Shown: positions 1 to 7,499 of the stretch, piece by piece
Layout: each line of letters opens with the position of its first letter
How positions within the stretch are numbered: position 1 is the stretch's first letter
From: Rhizobium sp. Root1212
GTDB taxonomy: Bacteria; Pseudomonadota; Alphaproteobacteria; Rhizobiales; Rhizobiaceae
Length of the DNA stretch: 64,000 nucleotides
NCBI RefSeq assembly: GCF_001424985.1
Contig: NZ_LMDA01000022.1
Coordinates: 124,001-188,000 of the forward strand
Direction: 5' to 3'
Program-made: the position numbers and the translations under genes
Notes under the pieces: generated by a model
Database searches by the model: none
What the model was told of the DNA's origin: nothing
Seen by the model: only the letters and a program-made list of their open reading frames with translations

Positions 1-1090
1 CCTTGGCGACTTCGCGCAGATCCTCGATACGGCCGTTGGTGCAGGAGCCGATGAAGACGCGGTCGATGGCGATATCGGTGATCTTCGTGCCCGGCTTCAG
101 GCCCATGTAATCGAGCGCGCGCCACTTGGAAGCCCGCTTGTTCTCGTCCTGGATTTCATCCGGGTTCGGAACGATGCCCTGAACCGAGATGACATCTTCC
201 GGCGAGGAGCCCCAGGAGACGATCGGCGGCAGCTTGGCAGCATCGAGCACGACGACGCGGTCGAAATGAGCGCCTTCGTCGGTGTTGAGCGTCTTCCAGT
301 AGGAAATCGCCTGCTCCAGCGCTTCGCCCTGCGGGGCGCGCGGCTTGCCCTTGATGTATTCGAAGGTCTTCTCATCCGGCGCGATCAGGCCGGCGCGGGC
401 GCCGCCTTCGATCGTCATGTTGCAGATGGTCATGCGGCCTTCCATCGACAGCGAGCGGATGGCTTCACCGGCAAACTCGATGACGTGGCCGGTACCGCCG
501 GCGGTGCCGATCTCGCCGATGATGGCAAGGATGATGTCCTTGGCGGTGACGCCGTCCGGCAGCTGGCCGTCGACACGCACCAGCATGTTCTTGGCCTTCT
601 TCTGGATCAGCGTCTGGGTCGCCAGAACATGCTCGACTTCCGACGTGCCGATACCATGCGCCAGAGCGCCGAAAGCGCCATGGGTGGAGGTGTGGCTATC
701 GCCGCAGACGATGGTCATGCCCGGCAGGGTGAAGCCCTGCTCCGGACCGACGATGTGGACGATGCCCTGGCGCTTGTCGCTGGCCGAATAATACTCGACG
801 CCGAATTCGGCCGCGTTCTGAGCGAGCGCCTCGACCTGGATGCGGCTCTCCTCGTTCTTGATGCCGAGATGGCGATCCGGCGAGGTCGGCACGTTGTGAT
901 CGACGACGGCAAGCGTCTTCTGCGGCGCGCGCACCTTGCGGCCGGTCATGCGCAGGCCTTCGAACGCCTGCGGGCTCGTCACTTCATGGACGAGGTGGCG
1001 ATCGATGTAGAGAAGACAGGTGCCGTCATCCTGCTGGTTGACGACATGATCGTCCCAGATTTTATCGTAAAGGGTACGCGGTGCGCTCAT
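1..1090 (-). CDS. leuC: 3-isopropylmalate dehydratase large subunit (partial, 3' end off window)
   Basis: LeuC isomerises 2-isopropylmalate to 3-isopropylmalate in leucine synthesis, acting as a heterodimer with LeuD in the cytoplasm. The reverse-strand frame opens [15 protein letters not shown] and carries the aconitase-superfamily motifs [13 protein letters not shown] and, near the window edge, FIGSCTNGR, whose Cys is an Fe-S ligand. About 363 of the usual roughly 470 residues are present; the remaining Fe-S cysteines and the stop lie beyond position 1. The ATG at 1088-1090 matches the conserved family start. Upstream there is a short possible leader ORF and a hairpin (separate entries). 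Identification is firm. Confidence 0.97.
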   Translation of the reverse strand, partial: MSAPRTLYDKIWDDHVVNQQDDGTCLLYIDRHLVHEVTSPQAFEGLRMTGRKVRAPQKTLAVVDHNVPTSPDRHLGIKNEESRIQVEALAQNAAEFGVEYYSASDKRQGIVHIVGPEQGFTLPGMTIVCGDSHTSTHGAFGALAHGIGTSEVEHVLATQTLIQKKAKNMLVRVDGQLPDGVTAKDIILAIIGEIGTAGGTGHVIEFAGEAIRSLSMEGRMTICNMTIEGGARAGLIAPDEKTFEYIKGKPRAPQGEALEQAISYWKTLNTDEGAHFDRVVVLDAAKLPPIVSWGSSPEDVISVQGIVPNPDEIQDENKRASKWRALDYMGLKPGTKITDIAIDRVFIGSCTNGRIEDLREVAK

Positions 1091-1152
1091 GGCTTTGCAT
1101 CCAATGTGAAGAAGAGATCAGGAAATTGTCCGGGAGGAGGCGCCGGCAGCCG

Positions 1153-1170
1153 GTCGGGTCAAGGCCCGAC
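1153..1170. repeat. Hairpin GTCGGG-N6-CCCGAC in leuC leader
   Basis: Perfect 6-bp inverted repeat with loop TCAAGG. The core CGGGTCAAG-CCCG resembles the palindrome found again after acnA (24311-24333), so it is probably a unit of the same rhizobial intergenic repeat family. It is not followed by a T run on either strand. Confidence 0.5.
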
Positions 1171-1172
1171 GG

Positions 1173-1289
1173 TCAGATAAGTCGGCTGCTGAGAGCGCCG
1201 GAAACGCACGCGAAAAACCGTGCCGGCAGACGCTTGTGGTCCTGCAGCACGACAATATTCTGCGCGTTACATCCGAATTTGGATTCCAT
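1173..1289 (-). CDS. Possible 38-residue leader ORF upstream of leuC
   Basis: A short reverse-strand ORF opens with ATG at 1289, starts MESKFGCNAQNIVV and stops at 1173, immediately before a 6-bp hairpin (1153-1170) and about 80 bases before leuC. I see no strong Shine-Dalgarno sequence and it is not rich in leucine codons, so a classical leucine attenuator is not supported. It may be a regulatory upstream ORF or chance; conservation is the deciding test. Confidence 0.25.
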   Translation of the reverse strand: MESKFGCNAQNIVVLQDHKRLPARFFACVSGALSSRLI

Positions 1290-1347
1290 GGGGCCGGGAT
1301 ATACCAGTTTTCGTCTTTACCGGCAATATGAACCTTTCGCGGCAGGC

Positions 1348-1965
1348 TCAATAGCTCATCGGCACGCAGGTTCGACGTGGTCCTGAGAAGGGCTGATAGG
1401 TGTTGTCCGAAGCACGGTAGGACCGATACTGCTGCCGGCACCAGCTCGCCGCATCGAAATCTGCTGCCTGCTGCATGTCGGCGGTCAGCGATGCGGATTG
1501 GACGGAACCGGTCTGCAACATATCGACGGTTTCGATCATACCGCCGGCCGCATAGGGCGACTTGCATTTGCGCCGCTGGCCGCCATAGGGCTTATAGGTG
1601 TCGTCCTCGACCCGATAGGACCGGTAACGCGCCATGCACCATTCCAAATGAGCAGTATCGATCGGACCTATATCGGAAGAGGCAATATCGGCGGCCTGCT
1701 CCTCCCGCTTTTGCGATGCGCCCGCCACCGGCGCGACGACGGCGACGGAAACTGTTTCGGAGCCCGCGAATTTCGCCTTGGCCTCGCGCAGCGTTATGTT
1801 TGCGCGATCGAGATAGGTCGGTTCGAAGGTCCAGAGCGGATCGTCGATATGCGCGAATGTATGGGGTTCACCGCTCGTCATGAATGCCGAGACCGCATAG
1901 GTGCCCGACAGGAACAGCAGCGCGGCGAACGCAGTACCTGAAAGAAGCAGCAAAGCGGATTTCAT
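1348..1965 (-). CDS. Secreted protein with two BA14K-like repeats
   Basis: 205 residues with an N-terminal hydrophobic segment (about 4-28) that looks like a signal peptide or membrane anchor. Two copies of a BA14K-type module occur at about 106-138 and 173-205. Each has the pattern WC-x3-YRSY-x4-DDTY/DNTY-x-P-x-x-G-x-RR-x-C, with paired cysteines. BA14K proteins are known from Brucella as an immunoreactive lectin-like antigen and are common in Rhizobiales; their cellular role is not settled. The two modules are joined by an Ala/Ser/Thr-rich linker. The gene lies 77 bases after the amino-acid ABC permease and may be its own unit. Family assignment is good; function is unknown. Confidence 0.8.
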   Translation of the reverse strand: MKSALLLLSGTAFAALLFLSGTYAVSAFMTSGEPHTFAHIDDPLWTFEPTYLDRANITLREAKAKFAGSETVSVAVVAPVAGASQKREEQAADIASSDIGPIDTAHLEWCMARYRSYRVEDDTYKPYGGQRRKCKSPYAAGGMIETVDMLQTGSVQSASLTADMQQAADFDAASWCRQQYRSYRASDNTYQPFSGPRRTCVPMSY

Positions 1966-2042
1966 CGTTCATCTCCCGGTCGTCCTTTGGGAAAAGGAAT
2001 GCCGAGGAGAGGGCGCTGGTTCCCTGAAAAATGATGGGAAAG

Positions 2043-2864
2043 TTACCTGAGCGTATTGCGCCGCAGTCGGCGTTCCAAAGCGCGCAAGGCAAGTGACAGC
2101 CCGATCGTCAGGAAAAGGTAGATATAAGCAACGATCGAATAGGTCTCGAAGAAGCGGAAGGAACCGGAGGCGTAGACCTTGCCCATCTGGGTGATATCGG
2201 CGACGCCGAGCACCGAAACCAGCGAACTATCCTTCACCATGGCGACGAAATCATTGCCGAGCGGCGGCAGGATGACCCGGATCGCCTGCGGGAAGACGAC
2301 GAGCCGGAACCGCTGGTACCGCGACAGGCCAAGCGCCTTGGCCGCCTCCACCTGCCCCTTGTCGACCGACTGGATGCCGGCGCGAAAAACCTCGGCGATG
2401 AAGGCGGAATAGCCGATCATCAGCGCCAGGATCGCCCGCCACATCAGAGACAAGTCGCGCACCAGCATCGGCTCCATGACGCCGGACGAGACCAGCGGCG
2501 AGCAGAGGACGTTGATCAGCCAGACAAGGCCGGGCGCGCCGACGAAGGCGATGTAGAACAGCAGCACCAGAATCGGCACGCCGCGGATCACCTCGGTATA
2601 GAAACGGGCGATCTGCCGCAGCACCTGGGCATCGCTAAGCCCCATCAAGGCCACGCCAAGGCCGAGAACGGTCGCGAGGAAAAAGCCGACGATGGTGACG
2701 AAGACCGTCACGCCGATGCCGGCGGCGGCGACCGTGAAGACCTGGGAATAGAGATCATTGGTGACGATGACCACGGCGATGACCGCCGCGATCACGACAA
2801 GGGCGACCAGCCACCAGGGATAGTCGCCCTTCTCGGAACCATTGTGCGAAGACGCAGGCGTCAT
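2043..2864 (-). CDS. Polar amino-acid ABC transporter permease (HisM/GlnP family)
   Basis: 273-residue inner-membrane permease of the polar amino-acid uptake family. After a hydrophilic N-terminus it shows about five membrane segments and the ATPase-coupling EAA loop around EAAKALGLSRYQRFRLVVFPQAIR. The motif EVIRGVPILVLLFYIAF and the ending RALERRLRR are typical of the family. Its ATG at 2862-2864 lies 9 bases after the stop of the binding-protein gene, so the two are co-transcribed. No ATP-binding subunit gene adjoins, so the ATPase must come from elsewhere. The substrate cannot be told from the sequence. Confidence 0.9.
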   Translation of the reverse strand: MTPASSHNGSEKGDYPWWLVALVVIAAVIAVVIVTNDLYSQVFTVAAAGIGVTVFVTIVGFFLATVLGLGVALMGLSDAQVLRQIARFYTEVIRGVPILVLLFYIAFVGAPGLVWLINVLCSPLVSSGVMEPMLVRDLSLMWRAILALMIGYSAFIAEVFRAGIQSVDKGQVEAAKALGLSRYQRFRLVVFPQAIRVILPPLGNDFVAMVKDSSLVSVLGVADITQMGKVYASGSFRFFETYSIVAYIYLFLTIGLSLALRALERRLRRNTLR

Positions 2865-2873
2865 GTCAGGCGA

Positions 2874-3671
2874 TCATTCGCCCATCTTGTAATCGACGAA
2901 CCATTTCTGGTTCAGCTTGTCGAAGGTGCCGTCCGCCTTCAGGGCCGCAATGGCGGCATTGACCGGGGCGACGAGATCGGAGCCCTTCTTGAAGATGAAG
3001 CCGAAATCCTCGGTGCCGAGCGGACCGCCGACAACCTTCAGGCTGCCGCCAGAGGCATCGACATAGCCCTTGGCAGCGACGCTGTCGGTCAGCACCGTAT
3101 CGACGTCGCCGGCCTTCAGCGCCTGCACCGTCGCACCGAAGGTTTCGAACAGCTTGATCCGCGGGTTCTGCTCGTTGCCGTCGAGAATTTCATAGACGGC
3201 GGTGTAGAAGGGCGAGGTGCCCGGCTGAGCGCCGACAAGGCCATCCTGCACGGCGGCAAAACTCTTGGCATCGGTGAAGCGGCTTTCATCGCCGCGCACC
3301 AGCATGAACTGCTGCGAGCGCATATAGGGATCGGAGAAATCGACCTTTTCCTTGCGGTCGTCCTTGATGGTAATGCCGGTCATGCCGATGTCGTACTGTC
3401 CGTCGGACACCGCCTGAATCATCGCATCCCAGCTGGTGTTCTGGATTTCCAGCTTGAAGTTCAGCCGCTTGGCGATCTCTTCCATCGCGTCATATTCCCA
3501 GCCGATCGCCTTGCCGCTTTTCGGCTCGACGAACTGCAGCGGCGGATAGGCATTTTCCGTGACGACGACGACGGTTTTACCGCCGAGATCCGGCAGGTCG
3601 GCGGCGAAAGCTGCGAGCGGGGACAGAACGAGGGCGGTCAGCCCGGCGAGAACGGTGCGGCGGGAAAGCAT
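2874..3671 (-). CDS. Periplasmic amino-acid-binding protein of ABC transporter
   Basis: 265 residues, beginning MLSRRTVLAG followed by a hydrophobic stretch and an AFA-AD signal-peptidase-like site, so it is exported. The mature part is a family 3 solute-binding protein. It carries GWEYDAMEEIAKRLN, the motif QYDIGMTGITIKDDRKEKVDFSDPY and a closing ADGTFDKLNQKWF. It delivers substrate to the permease encoded 9 bases downstream. The ligand is probably a polar amino acid, but it is not deducible. A twin-arginine pair sits in the leader, but the rest of the Tat motif is poor, so Sec export is likelier. Confidence 0.9.
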   Translation of the reverse strand: MLSRRTVLAGLTALVLSPLAAFAADLPDLGGKTVVVVTENAYPPLQFVEPKSGKAIGWEYDAMEEIAKRLNFKLEIQNTSWDAMIQAVSDGQYDIGMTGITIKDDRKEKVDFSDPYMRSQQFMLVRGDESRFTDAKSFAAVQDGLVGAQPGTSPFYTAVYEILDGNEQNPRIKLFETFGATVQALKAGDVDTVLTDSVAAKGYVDASGGSLKVVGGPLGTEDFGFIFKKGSDLVAPVNAAIAALKADGTFDKLNQKWFVDYKMGE

Positions 3672-3810
3672 GGAAAGCTCCTGAATTGTGGCGAAGCGAA
3701 CCTGTCACACTCGCCAAGCCCGTGGCAAGGGCCATGCGCGCTTCAAAGGCGGGCCGGAAGAAAAGCCTGTGCGCAGATCGGCCCGGGAGCAGAAATTTCG
3801 GCCAACAAAA

Positions 3811-3834
3811 AAGGCGGCTCGAAAGCCGCCTTTT
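3811..3834 (-). terminator. Intrinsic terminator after rplS
   Basis: GGCGGC stem with loop and GCCGCC partner lies about 20 bases past the rplS stop, flanked by A and T tracts so that it could work in both directions. On the minus strand the stem is followed by TTTTTT. Confidence 0.85.
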
Positions 3835-3855
3835 CGCAATCCAGGGATTGAAAAC

Positions 3856-4392
3856 TTATTCTGCTGCGGCTTCAGCGGCAGCAGCTGCTTCTGCAGCGGC
3901 CTTGGCTTCAGCGGCTTCGGCTGCTGCCTTTTCGGCGGCGAGAGCCTGTGCTGCTGCGACCTTTTCAGCTTCCAGACGTGCCTTTTCGTCGGCAGCGGCC
4001 TGACGCTCGGCATCGTTGAGCTTGCGGGCGCGAACGCCGGTGTCTTCAACGATACGGGCAGACTTACCGCGACGGTCGCGCAGGTAGTAGAGCTTGGCGC
4101 GACGGACCTTACCGCGGCGAACGACGTCGACGCTTTCGACGAGCGGCGAGTAAACCGGGAATACGCGCTCTACGCCTTCGCCGTAGGAGATCTTGCGAAC
4201 GGTGAAGCTTTCGTTGATGCCGCCGCCGGAACGGGCGATGCAAACGCCTTCATAGGCCTGCACGCGGGTACGGTTACCTTCCGTAACGCGGACGTTGACG
4301 CGAACCGTGTCGCCCGGCGAGAATTCCGGGAGGGTGCGCTTGGCTTCGATCTTGGCGGCCTGTTCGGCCTCGAGCTGCTGAATGATGTTCAT
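3856..4392 (-). CDS. rplS: 50S ribosomal protein L19 with Ala/Glu-rich tail
   Basis: L19 sits at the 30S-50S interface. The core runs from [11 protein letters not shown] through [33 protein letters not shown] and [13 protein letters not shown], ending near residue 125. About 50 further residues of Ala, Glu and Lys form a likely helical tail of the kind seen in rhizobial L19 proteins. I chose the ATG at 4390-4392 because it gives the standard L19 start and has GAGAAGG 8 bases upstream; an in-frame upstream ATG at 4437 adds 15 atypical residues. In many bacteria rplS follows trmD directly; here an oppositely oriented permease gene separates them. Confidence 0.97.
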   Translation of the reverse strand: MNIIQQLEAEQAAKIEAKRTLPEFSPGDTVRVNVRVTEGNRTRVQAYEGVCIARSGGGINESFTVRKISYGEGVERVFPVYSPLVESVDVVRRGKVRRAKLYYLRDRRGKSARIVEDTGVRARKLNDAERQAAADEKARLEAEKVAAAQALAAEKAAAEAAEAKAAAEAAAAAEAAAE

Positions 4393-4674
4393 GGGTCTAA
4401 CCTTCTCAAGTTCTTCTAAAACAGCCAGAGCGCTCATTCTGACTTATTGGTCATGCCGCCAAGTTTTGTCTCTTCCGGTGAAGAGGCAGGAGCGAATGCA
4501 CTATTCTTTGGTTTCCGGTAGACGGGAATTTTTTCCCGAACCGGCCGCGCGAATATAACATTTAATGTTGTTTGTCACCTTAAAAGTGAGTTTTCGCGGA
4601 GCTGACTCGAGACTTTTGTAGGCTTGCCCCCCCTATGCCGGCAGGGTATGCGGTTTTCAGCTCGGGAGGAGCCG

Positions 4675-5421
4675 ATGACCGTCACTACCGCCATCCTGCT
4701 GTTTCTGGCAGGCTTTCTGTCCAGCGCCGTCAATGCCATTGCCGGTGGCGGCACCTTCCTGACCTTCGGCGCGATGACGCTCGCCGGCCTGCCGCCGATC
4801 GTCGCCAATGCCACGTCCTCGATCGTGCAATTTCCCGGCTACGTCACCTCGGCGCTCGCCTATATCAAGGAAATCCGCAAGGACGGCCGCGAGGCGGTCA
4901 CGCTCGGCATCATCTCCGCCATCGGCGGGCTGGCCGGCGCGCTGATCCTGCTGTCGCTCTCCAACCCCTCTTTCCGCGCCATGGTGCCGTGGCTGCTGAT
5001 CGCCGCGACCGTGATCTTCGCCGCCGGCCCTTTCCTGCGGCCGACCCGGAACATGGAAGGCGCGCCGATTGGCTGGGGCGGAAAGATCGGTCAGTTCATG
5101 ACGGCCATTTATGGCGGCTTCTTCGGCGCCGGCATGGGCATCATGATGCTCGCCGTGCTCGGCCTTTCGACCGGCGGCGACTATCACCGCGTCAATGCGC
5201 TGAAGAACTTCCTCGCCATGGTGATCGCGGCCATCGCCATCGTCGTCTTTGCCAGCGGCAATGTCGTGGGATGGCTGCATGCCGCCGTCATGATCCCCGG
5301 TGGAGCACTCGGCGGCTATGCCGGCGTTTGGCTTGCCCGCCGCGTGCCGCTCGTCATCATCCGAAGCTTCGTCGTCGCCGTCGGCTTGCTGCTGGCGGTC
5401 TATTATTTCGTGACGGGCTGA
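4675..5421 (+). CDS. TauE/SafE family membrane permease
   Basis: 248-residue integral membrane protein with about eight hydrophobic segments. The N-terminal signature [22 protein letters not shown]-x-VANATSS is typical of TauE/SafE (DUF81) transporters, which include exporters of sulfite and organosulfonates. The second half repeats it as [17 protein letters not shown], reflecting the two-fold repeat of the family. The ATG at 4675 has GGGAGGA 7 bases upstream, so I prefer it to the TTG at 4624. The 3' end overlaps the convergent trmD gene by 19 bases. The substrate is unknown. Confidence 0.88.
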   Translation: MTVTTAILLFLAGFLSSAVNAIAGGGTFLTFGAMTLAGLPPIVANATSSIVQFPGYVTSALAYIKEIRKDGREAVTLGIISAIGGLAGALILLSLSNPSFRAMVPWLLIAATVIFAAGPFLRPTRNMEGAPIGWGGKIGQFMTAIYGGFFGAGMGIMMLAVLGLSTGGDYHRVNALKNFLAMVIAAIAIVVFASGNVVGWLHAAVMIPGGALGGYAGVWLARRVPLVIIRSFVVAVGLLLAVYYFVTG

Positions 5422-6095
5422 GACAAGAGGTCCGGCCGGCGCTCGGCCGTCAGCTTCTCGGCCTCGGCCCGGCGCCATTTTTCGATGGCCCCATGATTGC
5501 CTGAGGTCAGCACCGCCGGGATTTCCGCACCTTCGAAAACCTGCGGCCGCGTGTAGTGCGGATGCTCCAGCAAACCGCCCTCGAAGCTTTCATGCACGCC
5601 GGAAAGCGCATTGCCCATGACGCCCGGCAGGATGCGCACGACGGCATCGAGCAGGATCATCGCCGCGGGCTCGCCGCCCGAGAGGATGTAATCGCCGATG
5701 GAAACCTCTTCGAGATTGCGACCGTCGATCACCCGCTGGTCAACACCCTCAAAGCGGCCGCAGACGATGATCGCGCCGGGCCCACCGGCAAGCTCGCGCA
5801 CGCGCTGCTGTGTCAGCGGCTGGCCGCGCGGGCTCATCAACAGACGGGGACGGTCGTCGCCTTCGGAGACACGATCGATGGCACGCGCCAGCACATCCGG
5901 CTTCAGCACCATGCCGGCGCCGCCGCCGGCCGGCGTATCGTCGACCGTGCGATGCTTGTCCTCGGCGAAATCGCGGATCTGCACGGCATCAAGCGCCCAC
6001 TGCCCACGCTCCAGCGCTTTGCCGGAGAGCGAATGGCCGAGATGACCGGGAAACATTTCGGGATAAAGCGTCAGGACCGTCGCACGAAAACCCAT
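5403..6095 (-). CDS. trmD: tRNA (guanine-37-N1)-methyltransferase
   Basis: TrmD methylates G37 of tRNAs using S-adenosylmethionine, which prevents +1 frameshifting. The 230-residue product has the SPOUT knot motifs [19 protein letters not shown] and [10 protein letters not shown], then the C-terminal HYTRP region that contacts tRNA. Translation is placed at [16 protein letters not shown] (6093-6095), the normal TrmD start; an upstream in-frame start would add 22 unusual residues. It follows rimM with a 10-base gap, as in the common rpsP-rimM-trmD operon. Confidence 0.97.
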   Translation of the reverse strand: MGFRATVLTLYPEMFPGHLGHSLSGKALERGQWALDAVQIRDFAEDKHRTVDDTPAGGGAGMVLKPDVLARAIDRVSEGDDRPRLLMSPRGQPLTQQRVRELAGGPGAIIVCGRFEGVDQRVIDGRNLEEVSIGDYILSGGEPAAMILLDAVVRILPGVMGNALSGVHESFEGGLLEHPHYTRPQVFEGAEIPAVLTSGNHGAIEKWRRAEAEKLTAERRPDLLSQPVTK

Positions 6096-6105
6096 CGCCG
6101 CGACC

Positions 6106-6669
6106 TTATTTCTTCTTCGGGCGGAAGGCGGCAGAGGGATCGCTGTCCTTGTCGTCGACAAGGCCGGCCGCCAAGGGATCGACCAGCATGGTGCCCGCCT
6201 CGAGATCGATTTCGAGCACCGACCATTCGGAGAACGGGATCAACACCGGACGGCGGCCCGGACCCTTGAGTTCCAGAAGATCGCCCGCGCCAAAATCGAA
6301 GACGCCGGTCACCTGGCCGTAGCTTTTGCCTTCGGCATCCAGCGCTTCCAGCCCTTCGAGATCGGCATAGAAGAATTCGTCTTCGTCGAGGTCGTCATCC
6401 GGAAGGTTGTCGCGCTCGATGAACAGTTCCAGCCCATTCAGGGCCTCGGCGGCGCTGCGGTCGTTGACGCCGCGAAAACGCACGATCACGACATTCTTGG
6501 CCTCGCGCACTTCCAGCACCTCGAAGACGCGGCCGTCTTCGCTGTAAAGGTTGCCGTAATCGCCGATCGCGGTCGGATCTTCCGCAAAGGATTTGACGCG
6601 CACTTCGCCACGCAAGCCCTGGGCTGCGCCAATCGTCCCCATCAGGACCGGGTTGTTGAGTTTGCTCAT
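6106..6669 (-). CDS. rimM: Ribosome maturation factor RimM
   Basis: RimM binds S19 and helps mature the 3' domain of 16S rRNA. The 187-residue protein has the N-terminal RimM domain ([21 protein letters not shown], then [21 protein letters not shown]) and a C-terminal PRC-barrel-like half containing [10 protein letters not shown] and the loop near [10 protein letters not shown]. The start [11 protein letters not shown] was chosen because the frame upstream is non-homologous. The acidic DDDLDEDEF linker is usual. It sits between rpsP and trmD; the 95-base gap to rpsP holds a terminator-like hairpin. Confidence 0.96.
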   Translation of the reverse strand: MSKLNNPVLMGTIGAAQGLRGEVRVKSFAEDPTAIGDYGNLYSEDGRVFEVLEVREAKNVVIVRFRGVNDRSAAEALNGLELFIERDNLPDDDLDEDEFFYADLEGLEALDAEGKSYGQVTGVFDFGAGDLLELKGPGRRPVLIPFSEWSVLEIDLEAGTMLVDPLAAGLVDDKDSDPSAAFRPKKK

Positions 6670-6708
6670 GCGCTGTCTGCCTTCAGAAAACCTGCCATGC
6701 CAATAAAC

Positions 6709-6738
6709 GAAAACGGGCGGCATGAAAACGCCGCCCGT
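6709..6738 (-). terminator. Hairpin with T-rich tail between rpsP and rimM
   Basis: Nine-bp arms ACGGGCGGC (6713-6721) and GCCGCCCGT (6730-6738) with an 8-base loop; on the minus strand the stem is followed by TTTCGTTT. Its place between rpsP and rimM suggests partial termination that keeps S16 output above RimM/TrmD. Confidence 0.65.
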
Positions 6739-6764
6739 CCGATTCGATGCTTTAAGCGAAATGC

Positions 6765-7127
6765 TTATTCTGCAGCGGCAGCAGCGGCGTCTTCAGCCTT
6801 CTGCTTGGCTTCGGCGGCGCGCTCCTGCGCCTTCTTGCCCGGCAGGCCCTTGGTCGGGTTCGAGCGGGTATCGCGCTTGGCAAGGCCGGCTTCGTTGAGG
6901 AAGCGCAGAACGCGGTCGGTCGGCAGGGCGCCGTTCGACAGCCAATGCTGGATGCGCTCGTTGTTCAGTTCGATGCGCTTTGCATCGTCCTTGGCGAGCA
7001 TCGGGTTCCAGGAACCGACCTTCTCGATGAAGCGGCCGTCACGCGGGCTGCGGACGTCGGCAACGACGATCTGGTAGAACGGGCGCTTCTTGGAACCACC
7101 GCGGGCGAGACGAATTTTCAGTGCCAT
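6765..7127 (-). CDS. rpsP: 30S ribosomal protein S16
   Basis: S16 is an early 30S assembly protein. The 120-residue product opens [35 protein letters not shown], an almost invariant S16 signature, and carries GSWNPM and [16 protein letters not shown]. The last 30 residues are Ala/Lys/Glu rich, an extension seen in alphaproteobacteria. It is the first gene of the rpsP-rimM-trmD set on the minus strand, 60 bases after the chorismate mutase gene. That gap contains a 7-bp hairpin (7155-7173) just before the rpsP ribosome-binding region. Confidence 0.97.
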   Translation of the reverse strand: MALKIRLARGGSKKRPFYQIVVADVRSPRDGRFIEKVGSWNPMLAKDDAKRIELNNERIQHWLSNGALPTDRVLRFLNEAGLAKRDTRSNPTKGLPGKKAQERAAEAKQKAEDAAAAAAE

Positions 7128-7187
7128 GTCATGTACTCCTTGAGATAGTTTTCTAAGCCGCCTTGCGCGGCTTGATTGGTTTGTCCG

Positions 7188-7490
7188 TCAATCCTTGAGA
7201 TCGGCGGCGATGGCTTCATGATGCCGGATGACTTCCTTGATGATGAAGTTCAGGAACTTCTCGGCGAAATCCGGGTCCAGATTGGCATCCTTCGCCAGGC
7301 GGCGAAGACGTTCGATCTGGTATTCCTCGCGCGCCGGATCAGCCGGCGGCAAACTGTATTTGGCCTTCAGGACGCCCACTGCCTGGGTGCAGCGAAACCG
7401 TTCGGCCAGCATGTGGACCAGCGCAGCATCGATGTTGTCGATCGATTGCCGATAGCCCGAAAGTTGCTGCTTGACAGCAGGATCAATCAT
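7188..7490 (-). CDS. Chorismate mutase (AroQ class)
   Basis: Converts chorismate to prephenate for phenylalanine and tyrosine synthesis. The 100-residue all-helical AroQ domain shows the pattern LSGYRQSIDNIDAALVHMLAERF, then VGVLKA and PPADPAREEYQIERLRRLA, with the basic residues expected to hold the substrate carboxylates. It is a free-standing single-domain enzyme with no prephenate dehydratase fusion. It lies between ffh and rpsP on the same strand, 9 bases past the ffh stop, so it is probably co-transcribed with ffh. Confidence 0.93.
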   Translation of the reverse strand: MIDPAVKQQLSGYRQSIDNIDAALVHMLAERFRCTQAVGVLKAKYSLPPADPAREEYQIERLRRLAKDANLDPDFAEKFLNFIIKEVIRHHEAIAADLKD

Positions 7491-7499
7491 TCCTCGCCC

